A stretch of DNA of 64,000 bases from Blattabacterium sp. DPU (GCF_011290385.1 NZ_CP049785.1:62001-126000); one strand, 5' to 3'; shown: positions 37,306 to 45,792, numbered from the stretch's first letter. Notes: a model not told the origin generated them from the letters alone. Translations and numbers: made by a program.

Positions 37306-37608
37306 ATGAATTTTACTAAAAATGAAAAATTATATTCAATATTTTTTGTGGAAATAGCAGAAATCCTTAATAAGGATATCTGTTATAATCAAAGTAAAAA
37401 TAAATTTTTAGTGACTTTGATGAAAATATGTATTACTTCTGATATGAATCTAATAAAGGTATATATTAGTATTTATCCTTTTTTGGATAAAAAAATATTA
37501 AAATTTATTCGTTCTAAATCTAGATTTTATAGAAAATTACTTTCTGATAGACTTAGATATCGTGTTAAAAAAATTCCAAAATTGGATTTTTATGCTATTA
37601 AAAATTAA
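37306..37608 (+). CDS. rbfA: Ribosome-binding factor A
   Basis: 100 residues, short but with the RbfA pattern: a N-terminal helix (NEKLYSIFFVEIAEIL), the strand ITSDMNLIKVYISIYP, and a C-terminal SRFYRKLLSDRLRYRVKKIPKLDF, matching the family's R..L..rl..R.vP.L.F ending. RbfA is a KH-fold maturation factor of the 30S subunit. In flavobacteria rbfA is followed by an FtsX-like permease, as here (recollection). A five-codon mini-ORF (MKKKK, ATG 37292) ends in a TGA that overlaps the rbfA ATG. The call rests on pattern and neighbours. Confidence 0.85.
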   Translation: MNFTKNEKLYSIFFVEIAEILNKDICYNQSKNKFLVTLMKICITSDMNLIKVYISIYPFLDKKILKFIRSKSRFYRKLLSDRLRYRVKKIPKLDFYAIKN

Positions 37609-37614
37609 TGGTTA

Positions 37615-38814
37615 TTGAATACTTCTTTTTATATATCTATACGTTATTTTTTTTCTAAAAAAAAAACGAATATTGTTAATATTATTGTTTTTTTATCAAT
37701 TTTTTCTATTAGTATTTCCACATTTTCTTTATCAACAATTTTATTTATTTTTTCTGGATTAAAAGATTTAAATAAAAAATTTTATCAAATTCATTATCCT
37801 GATATTACTATTTCCTATTCAAATGAAAAAAAATTTTTTTTTGACGATAATATTATAAAAAAAATAAAATATGTCCCAGGAATTCTATTTTTTTCTAAAA
37901 CTATGGAAAAAAAAGTTTTTTTATATGATAAAAATCATACATATTTTCTTTTATTAAAAGGAGTAGATATGGAATATGAAAAAGTAATGAGTCAATTTAC
38001 AAAAACAAATTTTAAAAAAAATATAAATATATTTGATTCTTTAAATATATATGTAGGATGGTCTTCTATGATTTCATATTTTCCCATATTTTTTCATATC
38101 ATAAATAAACCTTTAAAAATATTTATTTTTGATTATAAAAAAAATCAAAAAAATATTTTGATTCCATTTTTTATTAAAAAAAAAATTCATATAAAAGGAA
38201 TTTACCATTTTAGCTCTAAAATAGATAATAAATATTTATTTTGTGATTTATATGAACTTCAGAATACAATACAAAAAAAAGTTTTTCATAGATTAGAAAT
38301 AAAAACTCATCATAAAGCTAATATATATAATATAAAAAACATTTTAATAAAAAAATTAGGTCCCAAATTTAATATCATAACACGTTCAGAAAAAGAAAGA
38401 ATTTTTTATAGGGTTTTAAATACAGAAAAAATATTTATATATTTTTTGTTTACATTAATGACATTAATCACTGGATTTAATTTATTTAGTGCTATTTTCA
38501 TTTTACAATTAGATAAAGTTAAAGAACTTTTTACATTATGGAGTTTGGGATTCTCTTTGCATAAGATTAAGACCATATTTTTTTATATGGGATTTATGAT
38601 TACTATTTTCGGTTGTTTAATTGGATTATTAATGTCTTATATTGTTTTTTTAATACAAAAAAAATATAAAATATTTAAAGTAGGAAAAAAAATCCCCTTT
38701 CCCATAAAAATTACAGTAGAAGATGCTTTTGTTGTAGTAAGTATTATCCTAATAATAGGATCAATTATATCTTTTTTTTCTTTAAAAAGAATTAGTAATA
38801 TGATTTATAAATAA
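37615..38814 (+). CDS. FtsX/LolE-like ABC transporter permease
   Basis: 399 residues. It has one N-terminal membrane helix (about 20-45), a large periplasmic domain, and three C-terminal helices (about 275-300, 318-345, 370-392), which is the MacB/LolCE permease topology. Its N-terminal SIRYFFSKKKTNIVNIIVFLSI is typical of LolC/LolE-like proteins that release lipoproteins from the inner membrane. The start is TTG at 37615; the ATG at 37608 is in another frame and soon stops. A partner ATPase is not adjacent. Its last 10 bases overlap the rnz 3' end on the other strand. Confidence 0.82.
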   Translation: MNTSFYISIRYFFSKKKTNIVNIIVFLSIFSISISTFSLSTILFIFSGLKDLNKKFYQIHYPDITISYSNEKKFFFDDNIIKKIKYVPGILFFSKTMEKKVFLYDKNHTYFLLLKGVDMEYEKVMSQFTKTNFKKNINIFDSLNIYVGWSSMISYFPIFFHIINKPLKIFIFDYKKNQKNILIPFFIKKKIHIKGIYHFSSKIDNKYLFCDLYELQNTIQKKVFHRLEIKTHHKANIYNIKNILIKKLGPKFNIITRSEKERIFYRVLNTEKIFIYFLFTLMTLITGFNLFSAIFILQLDKVKELFTLWSLGFSLHKIKTIFFYMGFMITIFGCLIGLLMSYIVFLIQKKYKIFKVGKKIPFPIKITVEDAFVVVSIILIIGSIISFFSLKRISNMIYK

Positions 38815-39722
38815 TATGTTTTTAGAGGTTCAGATGCTTCTACATTAAAAAATATTTCTTTTGCTTCTTTTTCAAATTCTTTAATATTAGGAAATCTATT
38901 TGAATAGTGTCCTAATAATAATTTTTTTACTTTAGCTTCCTTAGCTATATATGCTGCCTGATTAGCTGTAGAATGCCCTGTGTTAATAGCTCTATTTTGT
39001 TCTATTTTTAAAAAAGTAGACTCATGATATAATAAATCTACATATTTTATATGTTCAATTATAGGTAAGTAAAAAGAAGTGTCTGAGCAAAAAGCGTAAG
39101 ATAATATTTTGGGAGGATCAAATGTTAATTTATAGTTTGGAATAATTATTCCCTCATTAGTTTTAAAATCTTTTCCTAATTTTAAATTCATATAGTCTGT
39201 TATTTTAACATCGGGAATTTTTTTAATTTCTTCCATATTTAATTTTCTATTACTGGGTTTTTCTCTAAAAAGAAATCCATTTGTATAAATTCTGTGTTTC
39301 AATGGGATTGAAAAAATTTCTATTTTTTCATTTTCCATAATTTTTTCCAATTTTTTAGATGATAATTCAATATGATCGATACAATATTTAAGTCTAGTAC
39401 AAGACCACTTAAAATGTATGTCTATAATTTCCTTTAATCCTTTCGGAGCATAAATATTTACTGATTTTTCTCTGCCTAATAAATGAAAAGTAGATAATAA
39501 TCCAATCAATCCAAAAAAATGATCTCCATGTAAATGAGATATAAATATATGTATTATTCTATTAAATTTTATTTTTGCTTTTCTTAATTGAACTTGAGTT
39601 CCCTCTCCACAATCAATAAGAAAGGAAAATCCTTTCATCTCCAATACTTGAGCAGTGGGATAAAACTTGTTTGTAGGAATGGAAGAATGACACCCCAAAA
39701 TAGTTAATGAAGACTTTTTCAT
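38805..39722 (-). CDS. rnz: Ribonuclease Z (tRNA 3' endonuclease)
   Basis: 305 residues, the RNase Z short form. The metallo-beta-lactamase motif HLHGDH is at 63-68 (SHLHGDHFFGLIGLL); downstream metal ligands lie in AFCSDTSFY and LLLGHYSNRF, and the CGEGTQVQLRKAKI block is specific to RNase Z. It cleaves the 3' trailer of tRNA precursors, which matters here because the tRNA genes at 37023, 37108 and 45793 lack encoded CCA. Convergent with the permease gene, with a 10-base overlap. Confidence 0.96.
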   Translation of the reverse strand: MKKSSLTILGCHSSIPTNKFYPTAQVLEMKGFSFLIDCGEGTQVQLRKAKIKFNRIIHIFISHLHGDHFFGLIGLLSTFHLLGREKSVNIYAPKGLKEIIDIHFKWSCTRLKYCIDHIELSSKKLEKIMENEKIEIFSIPLKHRIYTNGFLFREKPSNRKLNMEEIKKIPDVKITDYMNLKLGKDFKTNEGIIIPNYKLTFDPPKILSYAFCSDTSFYLPIIEHIKYVDLLYHESTFLKIEQNRAINTGHSTANQAAYIAKEAKVKKLLLGHYSNRFPNIKEFEKEAKEIFFNVEASEPLKTYYL

Positions 39723-39823
39723 TATCGAGAAATTTTAAATAGTATAATTTATTTTATAAACAATATTCAGTCCTTTATTAGGAAATTACTTTTAATTGAG
39801 GTAAAATAATAAATAATTGAGTT

Positions 39824-40621
39824 TTAAATTTTACTTTTTTTTTTAAAAAGAAAAATCCCCCCACTCATTATTATTATGAAAGACATTATTAAAATTAATA
39901 CAATATTCATATTTCCCTCTTTTGAAAAAAGAGGATCTTCATTTTTCATGAAGAAAAACGTAGTGAATATAGCGAAAGCATTATTAAAAACATGTAATAA
40001 TATACAGTCTATAATAGAAGAAGTTATAAAATAAATAAAACCTATAAAACTTCCAATGATCATGCCTCCTACAAACTGCCATGGATTCATATGAGTTAAT
40101 CCAAATAGAAATGAAGAAAATAAAATAGCTTTAATAGGATGTATCTTATTTTTTAACATTCCATTTAAAATAATTCCTCTAAAAAGAACTTCTTCACATA
40201 TAGGTGCTAACAATATTGTAGTAGAAAAGAAAGGGATTGGATTTTTAATTTCTTCTTTTATAAATTCTTCAATTTCTTTGTACATATTTCCTAATATTGG
40301 TCCTTCTCTAGGAACTAATGAAGAAATATATTCATTGATAATAATCATACATAACATCATAAAAAAAATAATACAATAAATATACCATGGAGATAATTTC
40401 ATAGATAAATCTATAAAAATATTTTTTTTTTGAGCTTGATGAGATATAAAAATAAATAAAAAAATGAAAGGAAGAGTATACGATATTGAAAATATCATAT
40501 TTTCAGGTAGATTAACATAAATTAATAATTTTCTAATAATTATATTGAAAAAGTTTAAAGCAGTAAATCCCACTATTAGTAAAATAGATTCGATATAATT
40601 TATTTTAAAATAATTTCTCAT
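39824..40621 (-). CDS. CPBP-family intramembrane metalloprotease
   Basis: 265 residues with about seven to eight membrane helices. The glutamate motif CEEVLFRG is at 142-149 (Glu143, Glu144, Arg148), His177 in FGLTHMNPWQF, and LLHVFNNAF with His210 and Asn214: these are the four CPBP (Abi/CAAX protease-like) motifs. Family members cleave within membranes, and some act on prenylated or bacteriocin-related proteins. The substrate here is unknown. The gene stands alone between divergent and same-strand neighbours with about 100 bases on each side. Confidence 0.9.
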   Translation of the reverse strand: MRNYFKINYIESILLIVGFTALNFFNIIIRKLLIYVNLPENMIFSISYTLPFIFLFIFISHQAQKKNIFIDLSMKLSPWYIYCIIFFMMLCMIIINEYISSLVPREGPILGNMYKEIEEFIKEEIKNPIPFFSTTILLAPICEEVLFRGIILNGMLKNKIHPIKAILFSSFLFGLTHMNPWQFVGGMIIGSFIGFIYFITSSIIDCILLHVFNNAFAIFTTFFFMKNEDPLFSKEGNMNIVLILIMSFIIIMSGGIFLFKKKSKI

Positions 40622-40710
40622 AACAAATGTTAAAATTCATTTTTAATTTAGTAAATATTTTATTTTTATATTTTTTTGAAATATAATAACAATTTTTTTA
40701 TTAATCATAA

Positions 40711-40730
40711 TTGTAATTTATTGTAATTTA
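40711..40730. repeat. Tandem duplication of a 10-base unit
   Basis: TTGTAATTTA occurs twice head to tail at 40711-40720 and 40721-40730. It lies in the 132-base divergent spacer between the CPBP protease and M14 peptidase genes, about 25 bases before the latter's ATG. It could be a duplicated regulatory site or a replication-slippage product; two copies alone cannot tell. Confidence 0.6.
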
Positions 40731-40753
40731 AAAGAAGAAAATTAAAATTTATT

Positions 40754-41914
40754 ATGTTTTTTTTCGATATATCATTCCTATTTCATAATTATGAATGTTT
40801 TAAAGACAAAAGTATTGGACAATCAAAAATATTCAAATACTCGGATTTATTGCAAATTATGAATAAGTATAAAAATATATGTTCTATTATTCCTATAGGA
40901 TTGTCTATAGAAAAAAGAAAGATTTTCAAAATCAAATGGGGTATAGGAAAAACAAAAATATTGATATGGTCTCAAATGCATGGAAATGAAACAACTGGAA
41001 CAAAATCAATGTTTGATCTTTTTCATTTTTTTTTAATGGAAGAAAATTGTGACTTAGTTCAATTTTTAAAAAAAAGTTTAACTATTGTATTTATTCCAAT
41101 GTTAAATCCTGATGGATCTGAAAAATTTCAAAGAAGGAATGCTGTAAATATAGATTTAAACAGAGATGCTATTCGGCTACAATCTCCAGAAATACAAATA
41201 TTATTTAAAGAAATAGAAAAAAATAAACCTAGTGTTTTATTTAATTTACATGATCAAAGAAGTATTTACAACGTTGGAGATAAAAGCTTCAACCCTGCTT
41301 TATTATCTTTTTTATCTCCATCTGTATCTCTGAAAAAAGGAACTTACCCCATAAGTAGAAAAAAATCTATGGGAATTATAAATTTTATAGCAAAAGAACT
41401 TTATAAAATTTTACCAAATATTGGATCAATAGGAAGATTTTCTGAAAAGTTATATCCAACAGCAACTGGAGATCAGTTACAAAAGTTAGGATATCCTTGT
41501 GTTCTAATAGAATCAGGAAATTATCCAAAAGATTTTGAAAAAAAAATTATTAGAAAATATGCTTTCCTGTCTATTATTGCGGGAATTTATTATATTTCTC
41601 ACGAAATAGAAAATATGGAAAAAAATTATAAATCTTATTTTTTGATTCCGAAAAACAAAAATATTTTATTAGATAAAATCTACAGAAATGTACAAATATA
41701 TAATAAATTTTTAGTAGACATAGGATTAATGAAATTTGAAAAATTTGATTTAGAAAAAAAAAATATTCATACTATTACCAAAATAGTAGACATAGGAGAT
41801 TTATCCAATTTTTTTGCCTACGAGGAATTTATCGTTACAGGTAAAAAATATTATGGAAAAAGTGGAGAAAGTTTTCCTAAAATTGGAAACATAGAACATT
41901 TTAAAATTTTGTAG
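40754..41914 (+). CDS. M14-family zinc carboxypeptidase
   Basis: 386 residues. The peptidase M14 metal site is visible: HxxE as His76-Gly-Asn-Glu79 (SQMHGNETTG) and the third ligand His166 (LFNLHDQRS), with the catalytic glutamate at 253 (LIESGNYPKDF) and substrate-binding NIDLNRD (132-138). No signal peptide is evident, so it is probably cytoplasmic, possibly acting on peptides or cell-wall fragments. Its C-terminal 100 residues are of no recognised family. It is divergent from the CPBP protease and convergent with rpmH (1-base gap). Confidence 0.88.
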   Translation: MFFFDISFLFHNYECFKDKSIGQSKIFKYSDLLQIMNKYKNICSIIPIGLSIEKRKIFKIKWGIGKTKILIWSQMHGNETTGTKSMFDLFHFFLMEENCDLVQFLKKSLTIVFIPMLNPDGSEKFQRRNAVNIDLNRDAIRLQSPEIQILFKEIEKNKPSVLFNLHDQRSIYNVGDKSFNPALLSFLSPSVSLKKGTYPISRKKSMGIINFIAKELYKILPNIGSIGRFSEKLYPTATGDQLQKLGYPCVLIESGNYPKDFEKKIIRKYAFLSIIAGIYYISHEIENMEKNYKSYFLIPKNKNILLDKIYRNVQIYNKFLVDIGLMKFEKFDLEKKNIHTITKIVDIGDLSNFFAYEEFIVTGKKYYGKSGESFPKIGNIEHFKIL

Positions 41915-41915
41915 T

Positions 41916-42065
41916 TTATTTTTTATAATTAGAGACGGCAAGTCTTTTTCTTCCTTTTTTTCTTCTTCTAGATATAATCATACGACCTGTTTTTGTATTC
42001 ATTCGTTTCATAAATCCATGAACATTTATTTTTTTTTTATTTGAAGGTTGATAAGTTCTTTTCAT
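41916..42065 (-). CDS. rpmH: 50S ribosomal protein L34
   Basis: 49 residues, too short for many ORF callers. The translation begins [19 protein letters not shown], continues [20 protein letters not shown] and ends [10 protein letters not shown], which is the classic L34 sequence with normal length. It is the smallest ribosomal protein gene in the window. It is not next to rnpA, yidD or yidC as in many bacteria. The 53-codon membrane protein gene lies 24 bases upstream on the same strand. Confidence 0.96.
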   Translation of the reverse strand: MKRTYQPSNKKKINVHGFMKRMNTKTGRMIISRRRKKGRKRLAVSNYKK

Positions 42066-42089
42066 ATTATTTATTATTTTATTTGTTTT

Positions 42090-42251
42090 TTATTTTTTAA
42101 TATTTTTATAAAAATATTTTACATCTTTCTTTTCTACTATTTTTTTCTTTTTTATATTCAATAATCTTTTTTGATAGGAAAAAAAAAATAATATCAAAAT
42201 ACCAATAATAAAACCTGTAAAAAAGAAAATTATACGTCTTGAAAAACTCAT
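42090..42251 (-). CDS. Small single-helix membrane protein of unknown function (53 aa)
   Basis: A 53-residue reading frame: basic start MSFSRRI, one hydrophobic helix (residues 7-25, IIFFFTGFIIGILILFFFS), then a lysine-rich tail ending NIKK. The predicted topology is N-in with a cytoplasmic or periplasmic basic tail. I recognise no family. Its support is an ATG start, tight spacing to rpmH (24 bases), a clean helix and the lack of any alternative gene in this gap. It could be a remnant of a longer protein. Confidence 0.6.
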   Translation of the reverse strand: MSFSRRIIFFFTGFIIGILILFFFSYQKRLLNIKKKKIVEKKDVKYFYKNIKK

Positions 42252-42344
42252 GATATAACATGTAATGTATATGAGAGAAATTACATAAAGTTTTTATTTT
42301 TATGGTATTTTTTTTGTAAAATTTCTATTCAATTTATATTATAT

Positions 42345-43673
42345 ATGCTTGAAAAGCAAAAGACTATTGCAGAAAAAATTTCTTTAAGAGGATTTGGTTT
42401 ATATACTAAAAAAAAAGTAACTATTACTTTCAAACCAGCTCCAATCCATACAGGATTCATTTTTGTTAGAACAGATATAAAAGAAAAACCATGTATCAAA
42501 GCACATTATTCTTTTTTTGTTAAGGAGAGTATAGATAAAGGTATTATTTTGGAAAAAAATGGATTCAAAATTTATACAATTGAACATGTTTTAGCGGCTT
42601 TAACAGGTATGGATTTAGATAATGTAATCATAGAATTAGATAACTTGGAAATTCCTATAATGGATGGTTCTTCTAAATTTTTTGTAGAAGCAATTCAAAA
42701 AGTGGGAATTATAGAACAAAACGAAATAAGAAAATATTACTCTATAACGGAAATTATTTCTTATGAGAATACAAAAACAGGAGGAGAAATCTTAGTTTTA
42801 CCTGCTAAAAAATTTGAAATCATGATTTTTATAGATTTTAACTCTAAATATTATGCGCAAAATATTATTTTTAAACATTTATATCAATTTCAAAAAATTG
42901 CAAATTCAAAGATTTTTTGTATTCTGAATGATAAAAAAAAGCGAAAAAAAATAATTAATTCTTCTTTCAAAAAAATTAGTAAAATAAAAGAAGATTCTAT
43001 GTATTCTTTTTTTTATAAAACATTTTCTGATCAGTATCAAACATTTAATGAAATTGCTAAACATTTTATTTTAGATATTTTAGGCTTTCTAACTTTAATG
43101 GAAACTAAGTTAAAAGGTAAATTCATTTTTTATAATCCAGATAACTATATTATTATGCAATTTTTAAAGGAGTTAATGAATAAAATTCAAACATTTAGAA
43201 AAAATGATATTCCTGAATTTGATTTAAAAAAGAAACCTCTTTTAGATATAAAAAGTATTATGAGAATTTTACCTCATAAACCTCCATTTCTTTTAGTTGA
43301 TAAAATTATAGATTTAACAGAAAATAGTATTGTAGGGATCAAGAATGTGACAATGAATGAATCTTTTTTTATAGGTCATTTTCCTAGAGAACCCATCATG
43401 CCTGGTGTGTTACAAATAGAAGCCATCGCACAAGTTGGAGGAATACTTGTTTTAAATAAATTAAGTCATCCTGAATTATATTCTACCTATTTTTTGAAAA
43501 TAGATAAAGTAAAATTTAAACATAAAATAATTCCTGGAGATATTATTGTTTTTAAAGTTTATTTATTAGAATCTATGAAAAGAGGGATTGTTCATATGCA
43601 AGGAAAAGGGTATGTAAATAACAAACTTGTAGTGGAAGCAGAAGTAGTCGCAAAAATAGTTAAAAATTTGTGA
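42345..43673 (+). CDS. LpxC-FabZ fusion: degenerate UDP-acyl-GlcNAc deacetylase domain plus intact 3-hydroxyacyl-ACP dehydratase
   Basis: 442 residues. The N-terminal LpxC domain (1 to about 290) keeps zinc ligands His81, His240, Asp244 and base Glu80. By gapless local alignment to E. coli LpxC it lacks Lys239 (Phe241), Asp246 (Phe248) and His265 (Asn267); Thr191 is Ile190 and the GGxxDNAIV segment is missing. The C-terminal FabZ domain (about 300-442) is intact, with LPHKPPFLLVDKI, His345 in GHFPREPIMPG and Glu359. The fusion is normal for Bacteroidota; FabZ serves fatty-acid elongation. I infer the LpxC activity is lost and the gene is kept for FabZ. efp follows closely; lpxA and lpxD are not adjacent. 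Confidence 0.92.
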   Translation: MLEKQKTIAEKISLRGFGLYTKKKVTITFKPAPIHTGFIFVRTDIKEKPCIKAHYSFFVKESIDKGIILEKNGFKIYTIEHVLAALTGMDLDNVIIELDNLEIPIMDGSSKFFVEAIQKVGIIEQNEIRKYYSITEIISYENTKTGGEILVLPAKKFEIMIFIDFNSKYYAQNIIFKHLYQFQKIANSKIFCILNDKKKRKKIINSSFKKISKIKEDSMYSFFYKTFSDQYQTFNEIAKHFILDILGFLTLMETKLKGKFIFYNPDNYIIMQFLKELMNKIQTFRKNDIPEFDLKKKPLLDIKSIMRILPHKPPFLLVDKIIDLTENSIVGIKNVTMNESFFIGHFPREPIMPGVLQIEAIAQVGGILVLNKLSHPELYSTYFLKIDKVKFKHKIIPGDIIVFKVYLLESMKRGIVHMQGKGYVNNKLVVEAEVVAKIVKNL

Positions 43674-43697
43674 TAAGTTTTGAAAATTTTCAATCAA

Positions 43698-44267
43698 ATG
43701 AATATAAAAAAGGGATTGCATATACAATGGAAAAATGAAATATTTAAAATTATTGATTTTCTTCATGTAAAACCAGGAAAAGGATATGCTTTTATTAGAA
43801 CAAAATTAAAAAATTTGATAACTGGTCATATTATAGAAAATAATTTTTCAGCAAAATATAAATTAAAAAAGGTTCAAATAGAATCTCATTTCTATAGATA
43901 TTTATATAAAGGAAAAAATACTTTTTATTTTATAAATGATAGTACTTATGATCAAATACAAATAGAAAAAAGGTTAATAAAAAATGTAAATATAGAATTT
44001 TTAAAAGAAGGGATGATAATATCTATTTTTTTTCATGTTAAAAGTGAAAAAGAAAAAATTTTTTTATTTTTTAAAATACCTTCCACAGTAATTTTAAAAG
44101 TAGAAGAGACAGAAAATGTAAAAAAGGGAGATACCGTTAATAATGTAAATAAAGTTGTTATTTTAGAAACAGGAACAAGATTATTAGTTCCCTCTTTTAT
44201 TAAAAGAGGAGATTTTGTTAAAATAAATACAGTAAATAAATCTTATGTTGAAAGAGTTAGAAAATAA
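43698..44267 (+). CDS. efp: Translation elongation factor P
   Basis: 189 residues from ATG 43698; a TTG at 43680 would add six residues and also fits the family N-terminus, so the start is open. EF-P relieves ribosome stalling at polyproline. FLHVKPGKGYAFIRTKL holds the tip lysine region, followed by three beta-barrel domains; the C-terminal TGTRLLVPSFIKRGDFVKINT is typical. The middle (SHFYRYLYKGKNTFYFINDSTYDQ) is diverged. In free-living flavobacteria lpxA lies between lpxC-fabZ and efp in my recollection; here the two are only 6-24 bases apart. Confidence 0.94.
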   Translation: MNIKKGLHIQWKNEIFKIIDFLHVKPGKGYAFIRTKLKNLITGHIIENNFSAKYKLKKVQIESHFYRYLYKGKNTFYFINDSTYDQIQIEKRLIKNVNIEFLKEGMIISIFFHVKSEKEKIFLFFKIPSTVILKVEETENVKKGDTVNNVNKVVILETGTRLLVPSFIKRGDFVKINTVNKSYVERVRK

Positions 44268-44307
44268 AATTCAAATGATTGGAGATAAAAATTAATTCAT
44301 AAAAATT

Positions 44308-45183
44308 ATGAGCATTTTGATAGATAAAAATATTAAAGTCCTTGTGCAAGGATTAACGGGAAAAGAAGGATTATTTCATACTGAACAAATGATCAATTTT
44401 GGAACAACTATAGTAGGAGGCATCACTCCGGGAAAAGGAGGAAAAAAGTGTTTAGGCATTCCTATTTTTAATACTATAGAAGAAGCAATGAATTCAACAG
44501 GAGGAAATGTTAGCGTAATTTTTGTTCCTTATGCTTTTGCTACTGATGCAATTTTAGAATCTATTTATGCGAATATACAAATTATTGTTTGTATAACAGA
44601 AGGGATTCCCGTTTCAGATATGATTAGAGTTAAACACTTTTTAAAAAATAAAAAATCTCATTTTATAGGACCAAATTGCCCCGGAATTATTTCTCCAGAA
44701 GAATCTAAAGTAGGAATAATGCCTAATTCAGTATTTAAAAAAAAAGGAAATATAGGTATAATTTCTAGATCAGGAACTCTTACTTATGAAGCGGCAGATC
44801 AAATTGTAAAATGGGGTTATGGAATTTCCACAGCTATTGGCATAGGAGGTGATTCTATTATCGGAATGAATATAAAGGAGATTATGAAATTGTTTTTGGA
44901 TGATTCAGAAACTGAATGTATTGTTATGATTGGAGAAATAGGGGGACAATTAGAAATTGATGCAGCTGAATGGATAAAAAAATTGAAAAATAAAAAACCA
45001 GTTGTAGGTTTTATAGCTGGAAAAACAGCTCCAAAAGGGAGAACGATGGGTCATGCTGGAGCTATTATAGAAAAAAAAATAGAAACAGCACAAGAAAAAA
45101 TGAAAATAATGGAAAAGAGTGGAATACATATCGTTAAATCTCCAGCTGATATAGGAAAATCTGTGTATGAAATTCTTCATTAA
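44308..45183 (+). CDS. sucD: Succinyl-CoA synthetase alpha subunit
   Basis: 291 residues, normal length. An N-terminal CoA-binding Rossmann domain (VQGLTGKEGLFHTEQMINFG, GGITPGKGG) is followed by the ligase domain with the phosphorylated active-site His249 in GRTMGHAGAII. It converts succinyl-CoA to succinate with nucleotide triphosphate formation in the TCA cycle. The beta subunit sucC is not in the window. The gene begins 40 bases after efp and precedes pth by 6 bases. Confidence 0.97.
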   Translation: MSILIDKNIKVLVQGLTGKEGLFHTEQMINFGTTIVGGITPGKGGKKCLGIPIFNTIEEAMNSTGGNVSVIFVPYAFATDAILESIYANIQIIVCITEGIPVSDMIRVKHFLKNKKSHFIGPNCPGIISPEESKVGIMPNSVFKKKGNIGIISRSGTLTYEAADQIVKWGYGISTAIGIGGDSIIGMNIKEIMKLFLDDSETECIVMIGEIGGQLEIDAAEWIKKLKNKKPVVGFIAGKTAPKGRTMGHAGAIIEKKIETAQEKMKIMEKSGIHIVKSPADIGKSVYEILH

Positions 45184-45189
45184 TTCATC

Positions 45190-45779
45190 ATGAATAATTT
45201 ACATAGTATAGAAAAATTTTTGATAATTGGATTAGGAAATCCAGGATATTTATATAGAAAAAATAGACATAATTTAGGATTTATGATATTGGATCAAATA
45301 TCTAAAAAATATTTTTTTTCTTTTTCTAAAAAAAAATTCGGTTTTATTTCTAAATTCAATTATGATAATAAATTACTTTTTTTCTTAAAACCTAGCACTT
45401 ATATGAATCAAAGTGGCATAGCTGTTAAATATTGGATGATACAAGAAAAAATAATATTAAAAAATATTATTGTAATATCTGATGATATTTATTTGAATTT
45501 TGGTCGTTTTCGCTTAAGAGGTCAAGGAGGTAGTGGAGGACATAATGGGTTAAAAAATATAGAAAAAGAAATAGGAACTTCTCATTATGCACGACTTCGT
45601 TTTGGCATTAAAAAAAAAATCATTTTGATCAAAAAATAGATTCTTATGTATTGGAAAATTGGACAAATGAAGAAATAGATTATGTATTTTGCAAATTAGA
45701 CATAGGTATAAAAATAATATTTTCATTTATAAAAAATGGATTACAGAAAACAATGAATATGTTCAATCATCATACTTAA
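45190..45779 (+). pseudogene. pth: Peptidyl-tRNA hydrolase, disrupted by a -1 frameshift at a poly(A) tract
   Basis: The frame opens at ATG 45190 and stops at 45639 after 149 residues. The ten-A run at 45610-45619 is one base short (or two long). Changing frame there restores the rest of Pth (HFDQKIDSYVLENWTNEEID... to TAA 45777-45779), about 196 residues in total, the normal length. Catalytic residues His27, Asn74, Asp99 and Asn120 all lie before the break; the lost part is the C-terminal lid region. Pth is essential in most bacteria, so function may be rescued by polymerase slippage at the A-run, as reported for other AT-rich endosymbionts. Sequencing error is the alternative. Confidence 0.88.
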
Positions 45780-45792
45780 ATATGATAAAATT

